From contig CADCDW010000022.1 of NCBI GenBank assembly GCA_902800325.1, positions 1 through 32,843 on the forward strand: a DNA stretch of 32,843 bases. Reading direction: 5' to 3'. How positions within the stretch are numbered: position 1 is the first letter of the stretch; each line of letters begins with the position of its first letter. The notes under the pieces were generated by a model, which ran no database searches, was not told the origin of the DNA, and saw only the letters and a program-made list of their open reading frames with translations. The DNA comes from an uncultured Lachnospiraceae bacterium. GTDB taxonomy: Bacteria > Bacillota > Clostridia > Lachnospirales > Lachnospiraceae. Made by a program: the position numbers and the translations under genes. Positions 1-7,007 of this stretch are shown piece after piece.

Positions 1-1092
1 AAAATAAATCCAAACTCGGTCAGCGTGGCATGCGGTTGTTATGTTCAATCAGGTAAAGATGAGCTTAGTAATGACCAGGCAGTAGATATAATAGTAAGTA
101 ACAACAGAAAAAAAGATATAGCAAGAATACTTGAAGAATATTTTGATGGTGAAGATATAGTAGATAATTTTATTGATATTAATAAAACTAACGAGTATGA
201 AAGTATGGTGCTTTATAAACCTACAGAACATACCAGGGCTTATGTTAAGGTTCAGGATGGGTGCAATAATTTTTGTACTTATTGTATAATCCCTTACACA
301 AGAGGAAGAATAAGGAGCAAGGCTCTTGTCGAAGTTGTAAGTGAGATAGAGGGACTTGCCCAAAATGGTATAAAAGAAGTTGTGGTTACCGGAATTAATC
401 TTCCTTCATATAAGGATGAGTCAGGGAACGGCCTTAAGGAACTTCTGCTTGCTGTTGCAGGTATAGACGGAATAGTACGTGTCAGGATGGGCTCTCTGGA
501 ACCGAGAGTTATAACCGATGAATTTTTGGAGGTTATAAGTAAAGAAAAGAAGATATGCCCGCATTTTCATCTATCACTACAGAGTGCATGCAATGATACT
601 TTAAAAAGAATGAACAGAAAATATACTATTGAAGAATATATGGAAAAATGCAGGATGATTAGAGAATATTATGACAGACCGGCAATTACAACGGATGTAA
701 TAGTTGGATTTCCGGGAGAATCTGATGAGGAATTTGAAATAACCTACAGTAATCTTGAAAAACTAAATTTATATGAGATGCATATATTTAAATATTCGAA
801 AAGAAAAGGAACAGTTGCATATACTATGGATAATCAGGTGCCTGAAAATATAAAAAATGAAAGAAGTGACAGGCTTATATCTATGGTTGAAAGACATAAA
901 AAATCTTATGAGAATATGTTTAAGGGTGAAAATGTCACATTTTTGGCAGAAGAGTATGAGAGTGTTGATAAAGATGGAAAGAAAAAATATATTTTAAAAG
1001 GTCATACTGAAAGATATATATATTTATGTCGGGAATTCAGTGAAGATTTCTGTAAAAAGCGTATAAATACGTTGGTTGATATAACCTTATGA
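1..1092 (+). CDS. mtaB: tRNA (t6A37) methylthiotransferase MtaB, 5' truncated by window edge
   Basis: Radical SAM enzyme that adds a methylthio group to t6A37 of ANN-decoding tRNAs, giving ms2t6A. The frame is open back to base 1 (it reads KINPNSVSVACGCYVQ), so the N-terminal part of the UPF0004 domain is missing; the GTG at 25 is an internal codon, not the start. Visible are the GCYVQ segment with a UPF0004 cysteine, the radical SAM cluster motif CNNFCTYC (bases about 262-285) followed by IIPYTRGRIRS, and VTGINLPSY, LSLQSACNDTLKRMNRKYT and DVIVGFPGE, all typical of MtaB rather than MiaB or RimO. The last 60 or so residues fit a TRAM-like domain. It stops at 1090-1092, about 100 bases before the tRNA-Glu gene, which has its own promoter. 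No clear terminator is seen directly after it. The family call is secure; choosing MtaB over a sister family is slightly less so. Confidence 0.9.
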   Translation, partial: KINPNSVSVACGCYVQSGKDELSNDQAVDIIVSNNRKKDIARILEEYFDGEDIVDNFIDINKTNEYESMVLYKPTEHTRAYVKVQDGCNNFCTYCIIPYTRGRIRSKALVEVVSEIEGLAQNGIKEVVVTGINLPSYKDESGNGLKELLLAVAGIDGIVRVRMGSLEPRVITDEFLEVISKEKKICPHFHLSLQSACNDTLKRMNRKYTIEEYMEKCRMIREYYDRPAITTDVIVGFPGESDEEFEITYSNLEKLNLYEMHIFKYSKRKGTVAYTMDNQVPENIKNERSDRLISMVERHKKSYENMFKGENVTFLAEEYESVDKDGKKKYILKGHTERYIYLCREFSEDFCKKRINTLVDITL

Positions 1093-1145
1093 AACTCCGT
1101 GAAAAGCAATTGTTAAAAAAATATTAAAAAAGTTTAAAAAAAAGG

Positions 1146-1174
1146 TTGCAATTTTTATTGCTATCTGATATACT
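1146..1174 (+). promoter_or_regulatory. Promoter of tRNA-Glu
   Basis: TTGCAA (1146-1151), a 17-bp spacer and TATACT (1169-1174) form a near-consensus sigma-A promoter. Transcription would start near 1181, about 15 bases before the mature tRNA. The 30 or so bases upstream (about 1112-1143) are almost pure A/T with A-tracts and could act as an UP element, as is common at stable-RNA promoters. Confidence 0.75.
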
Positions 1175-1195
1175 TACTGAGGTTTGAATAAGGAT

Positions 1196-1267
1196 GGTCG
1201 ATTGGTCAAGCGGCTAAGACGTCGCCCTCTCACGGCGAAAACAGGGGTTCGATTCCCCTATCGACTG
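1196..1267 (+). tRNA. tRNA-Glu (anticodon CTC)
   Basis: A 72-base cloverleaf. The acceptor stem GGTCGAT (1196-1202) pairs with ATCGACT (1260-1266), with one G-U at the first pair and G as the discriminator. The anticodon stem TCGCC/GGCGA encloses the loop CTCTCAC, which reads GAG codons. The T arm is AGGGG-TTCGATT-CCCCT. The CCA end is not encoded. It has its own promoter and a terminator a few bases downstream, so it is a single-gene unit. Confidence 0.95.
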
Positions 1268-1272
1268 CTTTT

Positions 1273-1303
1273 AAATGCAGATACTTGACATCTGCATTTT
1301 TTT
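1273..1303 (+). terminator. Intrinsic terminator of tRNA-Glu
   Basis: AAATGCAGA (1273-1281) pairs with TCTGCATTT (1291-1299) around a 9-base loop and runs into seven T residues. It lies directly behind the tRNA. Confidence 0.85.
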
Positions 1304-1305
1304 GT

Positions 1306-1343
1306 TGTAATATTTCAGTAACATTTAGTAACAAAAATGTAAT
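1306..1343 (+). promoter_or_regulatory. Four-half-site WalR-like direct repeat upstream of the 3D-domain gene
   Basis: TGTAAT (1306), AGTAAC (1317), AGTAAC (1327) and TGTAAT (1338) are spaced 11, 10 and 11 bases apart. WalR (YycF) is known to bind TGTWAH-N5-TGTWAH direct repeats and controls cell-wall genes, including 3D-domain proteins such as YocH. Two of the four half-sites begin with A instead of T. I see no strong -35/-10 pair between here and the gene, which would suit activator-dependent transcription. The regulator's identity is inferred. Confidence 0.45.
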
Positions 1344-1418
1344 ATTTTTAATTTTGAATCATATATTTAATAGTGACAAGAAATTGTTCGTATTAAATAT
1401 TAAGGAGAATTAATTATT

Positions 1419-2132
1419 ATGAAAAAAGTATTTTCAAAGACAAAACTATTTATTGCACTAGGTATGATGATGACTGTTGGAATTATGGGTAATGTTGTAA
1501 GCACTGATACAATTGCTTTCAAAGATTTCGCAAAGACTAATGCTGTATGCAAGATTGAGAGCAGAGTTAGCCTTGAAGATAATTCAGTTGTTGTTAATTA
1601 TGCTTATTCAGAGAGTAGTTTTGCAATCCCTGACTTAAAACTTTGTTATAATGTATATAAGGAATTGAGTTACAGTGGAAAGAAATATATGGATGATAAT
1701 CAGAACAGAGAAAGCTTTGCTGAGCAAAGAAAGGATTATCTTGCAAAAGAAGAAGAGAAGATGCTTGAAAAAACAAGCGTTTCAAGTACTCCTGTTGCAG
1801 TTGCACAGCCACAATACACATCATATAGTACAAGTGATGGTTTAACTGCCAGTGGTGGTGTAAATTATTATGGAGATCAGAAAGAGACATACTATAATTT
1901 AAATATGAGCAGAGTTGTTGATAATGCTCAAAATGCAGGATTGGAAGGAGAGTACTGGGTTAGAGAAGACGGAGTTAAGATGTATGGAGATTATGTAATA
2001 GTAGCTGCCAATCAGGATGTTCATCCTTACGGTACTACAGTTGATACTTCTTTAGGCGAGGGAATAGTACTTGATACGGGAACATTTGCTACCGGAAATC
2101 CTACACAGGTTGATATCGCAACAGAGTGGTAG
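1419..2132 (+). CDS. Secreted 3D-domain-like protein (double-psi beta-barrel fold)
   Basis: A 237-residue exported protein. Residues 1-33 are a signal peptide (MKK start, hydrophobic LFIALGMMMTVGIMGNVV). The middle (about 85-150) is charged and then Ser/Thr/Gly-rich, looking like a linker. The end (about 175-237) holds YWVREDGVKMYGDYVIVAA, the VHPYGT turn and GIVLDTG, which match the 3D (Asp-Asp-Asp) barrel known from cell-wall-associated proteins such as YocH and YabE. This barrel resembles lytic transglycosylase MltA, so a role in peptidoglycan remodelling is plausible, but no catalytic activity can be claimed. The start is set by AAGGAG at 1402-1407, 11 bases before ATG. WalR-like repeats lie 75-110 bases upstream, and a strong terminator follows, so it is probably monocistronic. 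Confidence 0.75.
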   Translation: MKKVFSKTKLFIALGMMMTVGIMGNVVSTDTIAFKDFAKTNAVCKIESRVSLEDNSVVVNYAYSESSFAIPDLKLCYNVYKELSYSGKKYMDDNQNRESFAEQRKDYLAKEEEKMLEKTSVSSTPVAVAQPQYTSYSTSDGLTASGGVNYYGDQKETYYNLNMSRVVDNAQNAGLEGEYWVREDGVKMYGDYVIVAANQDVHPYGTTVDTSLGEGIVLDTGTFATGNPTQVDIATEW

Positions 2133-2161
2133 AGTTTGTTTTACATAAAAAGAATATGTTT

Positions 2162-2206
2162 AAAAATATCGTTATATCGTTTTGGTATAACGATATTTTT
2201 ATTTTA
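2162..2206 (+). terminator. Intrinsic terminator after the 3D-domain gene
   Basis: A 15-bp perfect stem (2162-2176 with 2186-2200) around a 9-base loop, A-rich on the left and T-rich on the right. It could work in both directions. Confidence 0.8.
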
Positions 2207-2251
2207 GAATATTTTTTTTGACTTAATAATATATATTTTTTTACCAAAAAC

Positions 2252-2280
2252 TTGAATATTTTTTTTATTTAATATATACT
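2252..2280 (+). promoter_or_regulatory. Promoter of the PH-domain gene
   Basis: TTGAAT (2252-2257), 17 bp, TATACT (2275-2280). The start point would be near 2287, leaving a leader of about 70 bases before the ATG at 2360. Confidence 0.65.
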
Positions 2281-2359
2281 ATAGACGATAATGAATATAT
2301 TTAATTAATAATTGTTATATGGGGATAATATTATTATTAAATAAGCATGGAGGTATGTT

Positions 2360-2752
2360 ATGGTTAATACAGTTTGGAAAGACCGTAAGCGAATAATATT
2401 TGGTCTTCCTTGGACTTTTACAAAGTATGGTTTGTCTGAGGACAGATTTTTCATGGAAACAGGCTTTTTAAATGTTAAAGAGGATGAGGTAAGGCTTTAC
2501 AGAATTACAGATGTATCTGTTGCAAGAAGCTTTTGGCAGAGGTTGTTTAATCTTGGTACCATAACATGTCATTCTTCTGATAGAACATTAAAAACATTTG
2601 AAATTAAGAATATAAAAAAGCCAAAGGAAGTAAAAGAACTCATATCTACTTATGTTGAAGAAGAAAGAGACAGAAAGAGAGTAAGCAGCAGAGAGTTCAT
2701 AAGTGGGGATGCCGGATTTGACAATGATGACGATGACTACGATGAAAACTAA
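2360..2752 (+). CDS. Bacterial PH-domain protein (YdbS/bPH2-like), soluble form
   Basis: A 130-residue protein. Residues about 12-98 match the bacterial pleckstrin-homology fold of the YdbS family: the strand FTKYGLSEDRFFMETGFLN, then EVRLYRITDVSVARSFWQRLFNLGTI and TLKTFEIKNIKKPKEV. YdbS proteins usually carry transmembrane helices before the domain; here there are none, and the protein ends in a very acidic tail (DNDDDDYDEN). Its role is unknown. It has a ribosome site (GGAGG) 6-8 bases before ATG and a good promoter upstream. The zinc-ribbon membrane protein starts 37 bases later, so the two are probably co-transcribed and may act together at the membrane; that link is inference. Confidence 0.75.
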   Translation: MVNTVWKDRKRIIFGLPWTFTKYGLSEDRFFMETGFLNVKEDEVRLYRITDVSVARSFWQRLFNLGTITCHSSDRTLKTFEIKNIKKPKEVKELISTYVEEERDRKRVSSREFISGDAGFDNDDDDYDEN

Positions 2753-2789
2753 TGACCAGTCGTTATAATTAAGAGGGGGAATTTTAATT

Positions 2790-3602
2790 ATGAAAAAATG
2801 TCCGATGTGTGGAGAACCTGTAGAGGAAAATGCAACCGAATGTCCTGAATGTGGCTGCCCGATAGCCAATACCAGTGGATTTTCTTTGAAAAATGCACCG
2901 GCAGGAGCAAAAAAAAGTGGAAATCCTATGGGCAGAACAATGAGTACAGGATCCGGTCTGACAGATATTTTACGTGAAGGCGATGAAGCTTATGATGATT
3001 ATGATGATTATGATGACTCATCAATAGGTGGCTCGATACCTATATCCTTATCAAGAACTGACGTAGGTGATCTTAATATCAAGAAAAAAAGCAAAGTCGG
3101 AAAATATATTTTCAGAATTATTCTGCTTGTTGCGGCTGCATATGGAATATATTATCTTATAACAAATGTTTTGATTACCGACAAAGCAAAAAGCTATAAT
3201 CAGGCTTTGGATTATTTTGTTGAAGCTATAAATGAAGATGATGTTGATAAAATGGAGATCATAATGCCGCCTTATCTTGATAAGGCAGGATCACAGGCAA
3301 AAGATTATCTGGAAAACCTCGGCATTCTTCATATCAACAGCTATAATGTAAGAGATTTAACCGAATTGTCCGAATCGGATATAGATAATTTACAGGAGTC
3401 CATAAAACTTGATACAGGAAAAACTGCCAGAATAAAAGAAGGATATGGAATGACAGTAGAATTAAAGGTAACTGTTGAAGGAGACAGTGAGAAGTATGTA
3501 AATGGATCAAGCTTTATGATAAGCACATATATGGAATTTATCAATATAAAAGACAATTGGTATCTGCAGATTAAGTCATATGAAAATATAGATTATAATT
3601 AA
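2790..3602 (+). CDS. Zinc-ribbon membrane protein of unknown function
   Basis: A 270-residue protein with an N-terminal zinc ribbon (Cys4, Cys7, Cys18, Cys21 in the pattern CPMC...CPEC), a flexible Gly/Ser and Asp/Tyr-rich linker (about 28-85, including a DDYDDYDD run), one membrane helix (about 107-127, FRIILLVAAAYGIYYLITNVLI) and an extracytoplasmic domain. The external part begins AKSYNQALDYFVEAINEDDVDKME, like the DUF4878/NTF2-like domains often seen at the end of Clostridial zinc-ribbon proteins. This gives a zinc-ribbon-in, sensor-like-domain-out arrangement. No enzymatic residues are recognised. The ribosome site AGAGGGGG lies before the ATG. A strong terminator follows within 25 bases of the stop. 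Confidence 0.7.
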   Translation: MKKCPMCGEPVEENATECPECGCPIANTSGFSLKNAPAGAKKSGNPMGRTMSTGSGLTDILREGDEAYDDYDDYDDSSIGGSIPISLSRTDVGDLNIKKKSKVGKYIFRIILLVAAAYGIYYLITNVLITDKAKSYNQALDYFVEAINEDDVDKMEIIMPPYLDKAGSQAKDYLENLGILHINSYNVRDLTELSESDIDNLQESIKLDTGKTARIKEGYGMTVELKVTVEGDSEKYVNGSSFMISTYMEFINIKDNWYLQIKSYENIDYN

Positions 3603-3625
3603 TGCACAGGAGCTTTATAATTATC

Positions 3626-3674
3626 AGAGACGATTTTGTAAATGATATATTATTTACAAAGTCGTCTCTTTTTA
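3626..3674 (+). terminator. Intrinsic terminator between convergent genes
   Basis: An 18-bp stem (3626-3643 with 3652-3669, one G-U) followed by five T residues ends the zinc-ribbon gene. The minus-strand gene ends four bases further on. In that direction the stem is not followed by a T-run, so it may only partly serve both. Confidence 0.85.
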
Positions 3675-3677
3675 TGT

Positions 3678-4934
3678 TTATCCGGCGATTTTTGAAACTG
3701 CGACATAGATACTTGATATTTTATACCAGGTCGGGTAGTCAACTATACCGGATACCGGCATATCAAAAGCTTTTTGAAATTCTTTTACCGAAGCTGCCGT
3801 TTTACTTCCAAAGATACCATCTACCGTAAGTTTAGGTATGGCTGGGTAGCTTTTGGATATTTCATTGATCTGTTCCTGAATTGTAATCACAGGCTGTCCG
3901 GAGGAACCTATCGTAAGGTCATATCCCGGATATGAGGAGGGGATGCCTGCTATACGTGGAGCAGTATTTATAAACAGATTGGAGTTATAGTAATATCTTA
4001 AAATATCGATTGCCTTTAGTCCGTCATCTGCCAATGCCTTTGAACCCCACTGACTTAGCCAGTTTGGACAGGAGATTCTTTTTCCGTCACAGTATTGGGT
4101 AAGTATAGGTTGTTTTACATTGGGGTAGGAAAGAAAGCTTCCAATCAGGCTGTCAACAATATTGGATACTTTTTCATATATGGTTTTGCCGTAAGTCCAT
4201 TTGTGGTCATATGCTGTTGATGAGGTTATGGTAAAATTATATCCTTTATTTCTGTACCATTCGGTATAGACTCTGTTCAATGTAAAGGACATAATGGCAA
4301 GTACATTTGCTTTTATGGCTTCATCAGGCCATGTTGAATATATTTCACAACAGGCAACATTTTTTATATAATCGGCATATGGTACATAGAAATTGGTAGC
4401 GGTGCTGTCAGTCGGGACTCCGTCATGAACTATAATTGTTTCCGGTACAACCACACGATTTAAAACAATTTCGCCTGATTCGCTTACGGGTTTTATAGCA
4501 TCCTCGGCAATTTTGGGTGGATAGTATTCCCATAGAGTGTGACCGGCTATTATGGTTGGATTATACGGACTATTGTCAGTATCCGCCTTATCCAATCTTA
4601 TGTACTGTATGCCGGATTCGCCGGAAAAAATCTGTATTCCCGAAATTACCCGTTCTTCATAACCATCCAGACTGATCTTTAAATTGTACTCGGAATAAGG
4701 CTGATTGTCAGATGGCTCCTGACTATATGAAAACGGTGGTGCTTCTAACCGGATAAAGTCAGTTGTACCTCCGGAGTTGGTTACAAGTTCATAGAGAGTA
4801 ATGTCGGGCTCGCCGGTGCTTGAAATTTTGATTTTTGCATTTTCGACAGGAAATAAATTTTCTCCGGTAGTAACTCTAATCTTCAAATATCCGATATCAT
4901 TCGTTATCCTGTTTTGATTTCCTACATTATCCAT
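3678..4934 (-). CDS. SpoIID/LytB-like protein with C-terminal peptidoglycan-binding domain
   Basis: A 418-residue protein. Residues about 10-110 form a carboxypeptidase-regulatory-like beta sandwich (GYLKIRVTTGEN, TDFIRLEAPP, ISLDGYEERVISGIQIFSGE). Residues about 175-330 resemble SpoIID: VPYADYIKNVACCEIYSTWP corresponds to the SpoIID segment carrying its catalytic Glu, and LSQWGSKALADDG to the SQxG motif. SpoIID is a lytic transglycosylase of engulfing mother cells. Residues about 345-415 are a PG_binding_1 domain (LTVDGIFGSKTAASVKEFQKAF). There is no signal peptide, which fits action in the mother cell or inside spore layers. I chose ATG 4934; an in-frame TTG at 4946 is possible. The ATG has only a weak GGAAAA site before it. 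A sigma-E-like promoter lies just upstream. The fold call is good; enzymatic activity is unproven. Confidence 0.75.
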   Translation of the reverse strand: MDNVGNQNRITNDIGYLKIRVTTGENLFPVENAKIKISSTGEPDITLYELVTNSGGTTDFIRLEAPPFSYSQEPSDNQPYSEYNLKISLDGYEERVISGIQIFSGESGIQYIRLDKADTDNSPYNPTIIAGHTLWEYYPPKIAEDAIKPVSESGEIVLNRVVVPETIIVHDGVPTDSTATNFYVPYADYIKNVACCEIYSTWPDEAIKANVLAIMSFTLNRVYTEWYRNKGYNFTITSSTAYDHKWTYGKTIYEKVSNIVDSLIGSFLSYPNVKQPILTQYCDGKRISCPNWLSQWGSKALADDGLKAIDILRYYYNSNLFINTAPRIAGIPSSYPGYDLTIGSSGQPVITIQEQINEISKSYPAIPKLTVDGIFGSKTAASVKEFQKAFDMPVSGIVDYPTWYKISSIYVAVSKIAG

Positions 4935-4960
4935 ATCTTTTTCCAATTAATATTTATTAG

Positions 4961-4989
4961 ATTATATGAAAAAAGATTAATAAGTATGC
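4961..4989 (-). promoter_or_regulatory. Sigma-E-like sporulation promoter (minus strand)
   Basis: On the minus strand, GCATACT (4989-4983), 14 bases and CATATAAT (4968-4961). The known sigma-E consensus is roughly KMATAWW-N14/15-CATACANT, so one mismatch falls in each box. The start point would be near 4953, leaving a leader of about 20 bases before ATG 4934. No good sigma-A -35 is present. The gene product is SpoIID-like, which fits, since spoIID itself is a sigma-E gene. Confidence 0.45.
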
Positions 4990-5003
4990 TTATACAAAAA
5001 AAC

Positions 5004-5095
5004 AGGATTCCGGTTGTCACATTTTATGGTACACGCATGGCACGCTGGTCGCTTAACGCCATGCCTTGCACCAAAAATGCAACAACCGGAATCCT
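5004..5095 (-). terminator. Long hairpin followed by U7 on the minus strand; no gene feeds it
   Basis: A 92-base imperfect palindrome. The outer 14 bp (5004-5017 with 5082-5095) are perfect, and inner arms containing GCATGGC/GCCATGC continue the stem around a 16-base loop. Read on the minus strand it is followed by CTG and seven T residues (down to about 4996), the form of an intrinsic terminator. No minus-strand gene lies between it and the divergent ylxM promoter. It may end a small RNA, shield the minus-strand gene, or be a small palindromic insertion. Confidence 0.5.
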
Positions 5096-5105
5096 CCCTG
5101 TGTCA

Positions 5106-5157
5106 CCAAGTCAGCACCTGTGTCAAGAAAAAATACTTGACATAGGTGCTGACTTGG
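5106..5157. repeat. 22-bp inverted repeat overlapping the ylxM promoter
   Basis: CCAAGTCAGCACCTGTGTCAAG (shown in part: arms 5106-5127 and 5136-5157) is repeated inverted with one mismatch around an 8-base A/T-rich centre. The right arm contains the TTGACA -35 box of the ylxM promoter, and the left arm places a second TTGACA on the opposite strand. CCTGTGTCA also occurs directly repeated at 5097 and 5117. It could be an operator or a hairpin at the upstream edge of the promoter. Confidence 0.6.
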
Positions 5158-5165
5158 TATATTAT
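5137..5165 (+). promoter_or_regulatory. Promoter of the ylxM-ffh operon
   Basis: A perfect TTGACA (5137-5142), 17 bp and TATTAT (5160-5165). The start point would be near 5172. The -35 box lies inside the right arm of the 22-bp inverted repeat. Confidence 0.7.
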
Positions 5166-5209
5166 ACTGATTGTTGTAAAGCAAAATTACTTTACGGGTG
5201 GTGCTTTAT

Positions 5210-5566
5210 TTGGAAAAGATAGTGAGGCAGTCGCTATTATATGATTTTTATGGTGAGCTGCTTACCGAACATCAGAAAAAAATCTACGAAGATGTGGTTA
5301 TGAATGATATGTCATATTCGGAGATTGCAAGGATTTACGGCATCTCGAGACAGGGTATATATGATATGGTTAAACGTTGTGACAAGATACTTGAGGAGTA
5401 TGAAGATAAGCTTAAGTTAGTCGAGAAGTTTGTAACTGCAAGAGAAAAAATCGCAGAGGTTAAACAGTGTATATCCGATGTCCGTAAGATAAATAATGAA
5501 GAAAATGTAGATGAGATATTGGTTGATATAGAGTCGAAGGTTGAAGATATTTTGGAAGAGTTTTAG
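5210..5566 (+). CDS. ylxM: YlxM-family helix-turn-helix protein, partner of Ffh
   Basis: A small all-helical protein of about 118 residues. The core QKKIYEDVVMNDMSYSEIARIYGISRQGIYDMVKRC is the sigma-70 region 4-like helix-turn-helix of the YlxM/p13 family, which is encoded next to ffh across Firmicutes and has been linked to the signal recognition particle. The C-terminal half is a charged helix likely to form a coiled coil. I start it at TTG 5210 (MEKIVRQSLLYDFYGELLT, matching relatives that begin MEK), preceded by GGGTGG at 5196-5201. A GTG at 5198 would add four residues. The gene ends 12 bases before ffh and shares its operon. The family call is firm; the start is uncertain. Confidence 0.88.
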   Translation: MEKIVRQSLLYDFYGELLTEHQKKIYEDVVMNDMSYSEIARIYGISRQGIYDMVKRCDKILEEYEDKLKLVEKFVTAREKIAEVKQCISDVRKINNEENVDEILVDIESKVEDILEEF

Positions 5567-5578
5567 TATGGAGGGTTT

Positions 5579-6925
5579 ATGGCATTTGATAGCTTAACCG
5601 ATAAACTGCAAAATGTTTTTAAGAAGCTTAGAAGCAAGGGTATGCTTACTGAGGAAGATGTAAATGAGGCCATGAAAGAGGTTAAACGTGCGTTACTCGA
5701 GGCGGATGTTAATTTTAAGGTCGTCAAGCAGTTCATTAAATCAGTAAGTGCAAGAGCTGTTGGTGAGGAGGTTCTTAAAGGACTTAATCCCGGACAGATG
5801 GTTATAAAGATAGTTAAGGAAGAAATGGATAAGCTTATGGGCTCCGAGGTTACGGAGATTAAGCTTTTACCTTCTAATGAGATTACCGTAATTATGATGT
5901 GCGGTCTTCAGGGTGCGGGTAAGACAACAACAGTAGCTAAGCTTGCGGGTCAGTTTAAAAATAAAGGAAGAAAGCCACTTTTAGTTGCGTGTGATGTCTA
6001 CAGACCGGCAGCCATAAAGCAGCTTGAAATAAACGGTGAAAAGGTTGGTGTTCCTGTCTTTACCATGGGTGATGGGCACAAGCCGGTAAATATTGCAAAG
6101 GCTGCCATAGAGCATGCTGCAAAGAACGGAAATAACATATTATTTATAGATACGGCAGGACGACTTCATGTAGATGAAGAAATGATGAATGAGCTTGCTG
6201 AAATTAAGGCAAATGTCACTGTCAATTATACGATTCTTACCGTAGATGCGATGACAGGTCAGGATGCGGTAAATGTAGCGACTTCATTTAATGATAAAAT
6301 CGGTATAGACGGCGTTATACTTACAAAACTTGATGGCGACACAAGAGGCGGTGCGGCGCTTTCGATAAAAGCTGTTACAGGTAAACCTATTCTTTATGCA
6401 GGTATGGGAGAAAAGCTTACCGACCTTGAGATGTTTTACCCTGACAGAATGGCAAGCCGTATACTTGGTATGGGTGATGTCGAAAGTCTTATTGAAAAGG
6501 CGCAGGCTGCCATAGATGAGGAAAAGGCTCTTGAAATGGAGCAAAAGCTTAGAAAGGCATCTTTTGATTTCAATGATTTCCTTGAGCAGATGGAACAGAT
6601 GGAAAAAATGGGTGGTATGGGTGATATATTGAAGATGCTGCCCGGCTTTAGCGGCAATAAACAGCTTCAGAATATAGATATAGATGACAATGCTATGAAT
6701 ATGCCTAGAGCAATAATTCTTTCCATGACACCTAAGGAAAGGTCAAATCCTGATATAATCAACCCGAGCCGTAAGAAGAGAATTGCCAATGGAGCAGGAG
6801 TTGATATAAGTGACGTTAATAAGCTTCTTAAGCAATTTGAGCAGTCCAAGAAGATGATGAAACAGATGTCAGGTATGATGGGTGGAAAGAAAAGAGGAGG
6901 TTTTAAGCTCCCATTTGGATTTTGA
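5579..6925 (+). CDS. ffh: Signal recognition particle protein Ffh (SRP54 GTPase)
   Basis: A 448-residue SRP GTPase that binds SRP RNA and signal peptides and delivers ribosomes to FtsY at the membrane. The N domain (about 1-85) is helical, starting MAFDSLTDKLQNVFKKLR. The G domain shows GLQGAGKTTTVAKLA (P-loop), DVYRPAAIKQLE, DTAGRLHVDEE and TKLDGDTRGGAALS. The M domain (about 300-448) is methionine-rich (EQMEQMEKMGGMGDILKMLPG, MSMTPKER, then KMMKQMSGMMGG). The length is normal for the family and no key residue is missing. The start has TGGAGGG 6 bases upstream. It follows ylxM closely and is followed by rpsP, the usual Firmicute order. Confidence 0.98.
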   Translation: MAFDSLTDKLQNVFKKLRSKGMLTEEDVNEAMKEVKRALLEADVNFKVVKQFIKSVSARAVGEEVLKGLNPGQMVIKIVKEEMDKLMGSEVTEIKLLPSNEITVIMMCGLQGAGKTTTVAKLAGQFKNKGRKPLLVACDVYRPAAIKQLEINGEKVGVPVFTMGDGHKPVNIAKAAIEHAAKNGNNILFIDTAGRLHVDEEMMNELAEIKANVTVNYTILTVDAMTGQDAVNVATSFNDKIGIDGVILTKLDGDTRGGAALSIKAVTGKPILYAGMGEKLTDLEMFYPDRMASRILGMGDVESLIEKAQAAIDEEKALEMEQKLRKASFDFNDFLEQMEQMEKMGGMGDILKMLPGFSGNKQLQNIDIDDNAMNMPRAIILSMTPKERSNPDIINPSRKKRIANGAGVDISDVNKLLKQFEQSKKMMKQMSGMMGGKKRGGFKLPFGF

Positions 6926-6949
6926 TAATAGGTAATAACTTATTATAGA
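6922..6949 (+). promoter_or_regulatory. Possible promoter of rpsP
   Basis: TTGATA (6922-6927, overlapping the ffh stop), 16 bp and TATAGA (6944-6949). It could give rpsP extra transcription on top of read-through from ffh. It is weaker than the other promoters in this window. Confidence 0.35.
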
Positions 6950-7007
6950 TTTAACAAAAAGAGAAATGCATGAATAATCATGATAGATAAAGGGAGGTGA
7001 ATATGAC

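Noticed and set aside
3602-3829. A 75-codon frame after the zinc-ribbon gene
   Set aside because: It spans a strong terminator and then overlaps the minus-strand SpoIID-like gene; composition is that of an antisense shadow.
4996-5095. SRP RNA (4.5S or scRNA) on the minus strand next to ffh
   Set aside because: The location is tempting, but the conserved GGAAGCAG-type apical loop and symmetric internal loop are missing.
4914-5222. A 102-codon frame between the SpoIID-like gene and ylxM
   Set aside because: It covers both hairpins and the ylxM promoter, begins inside the oppositely oriented gene and has no ribosome site.
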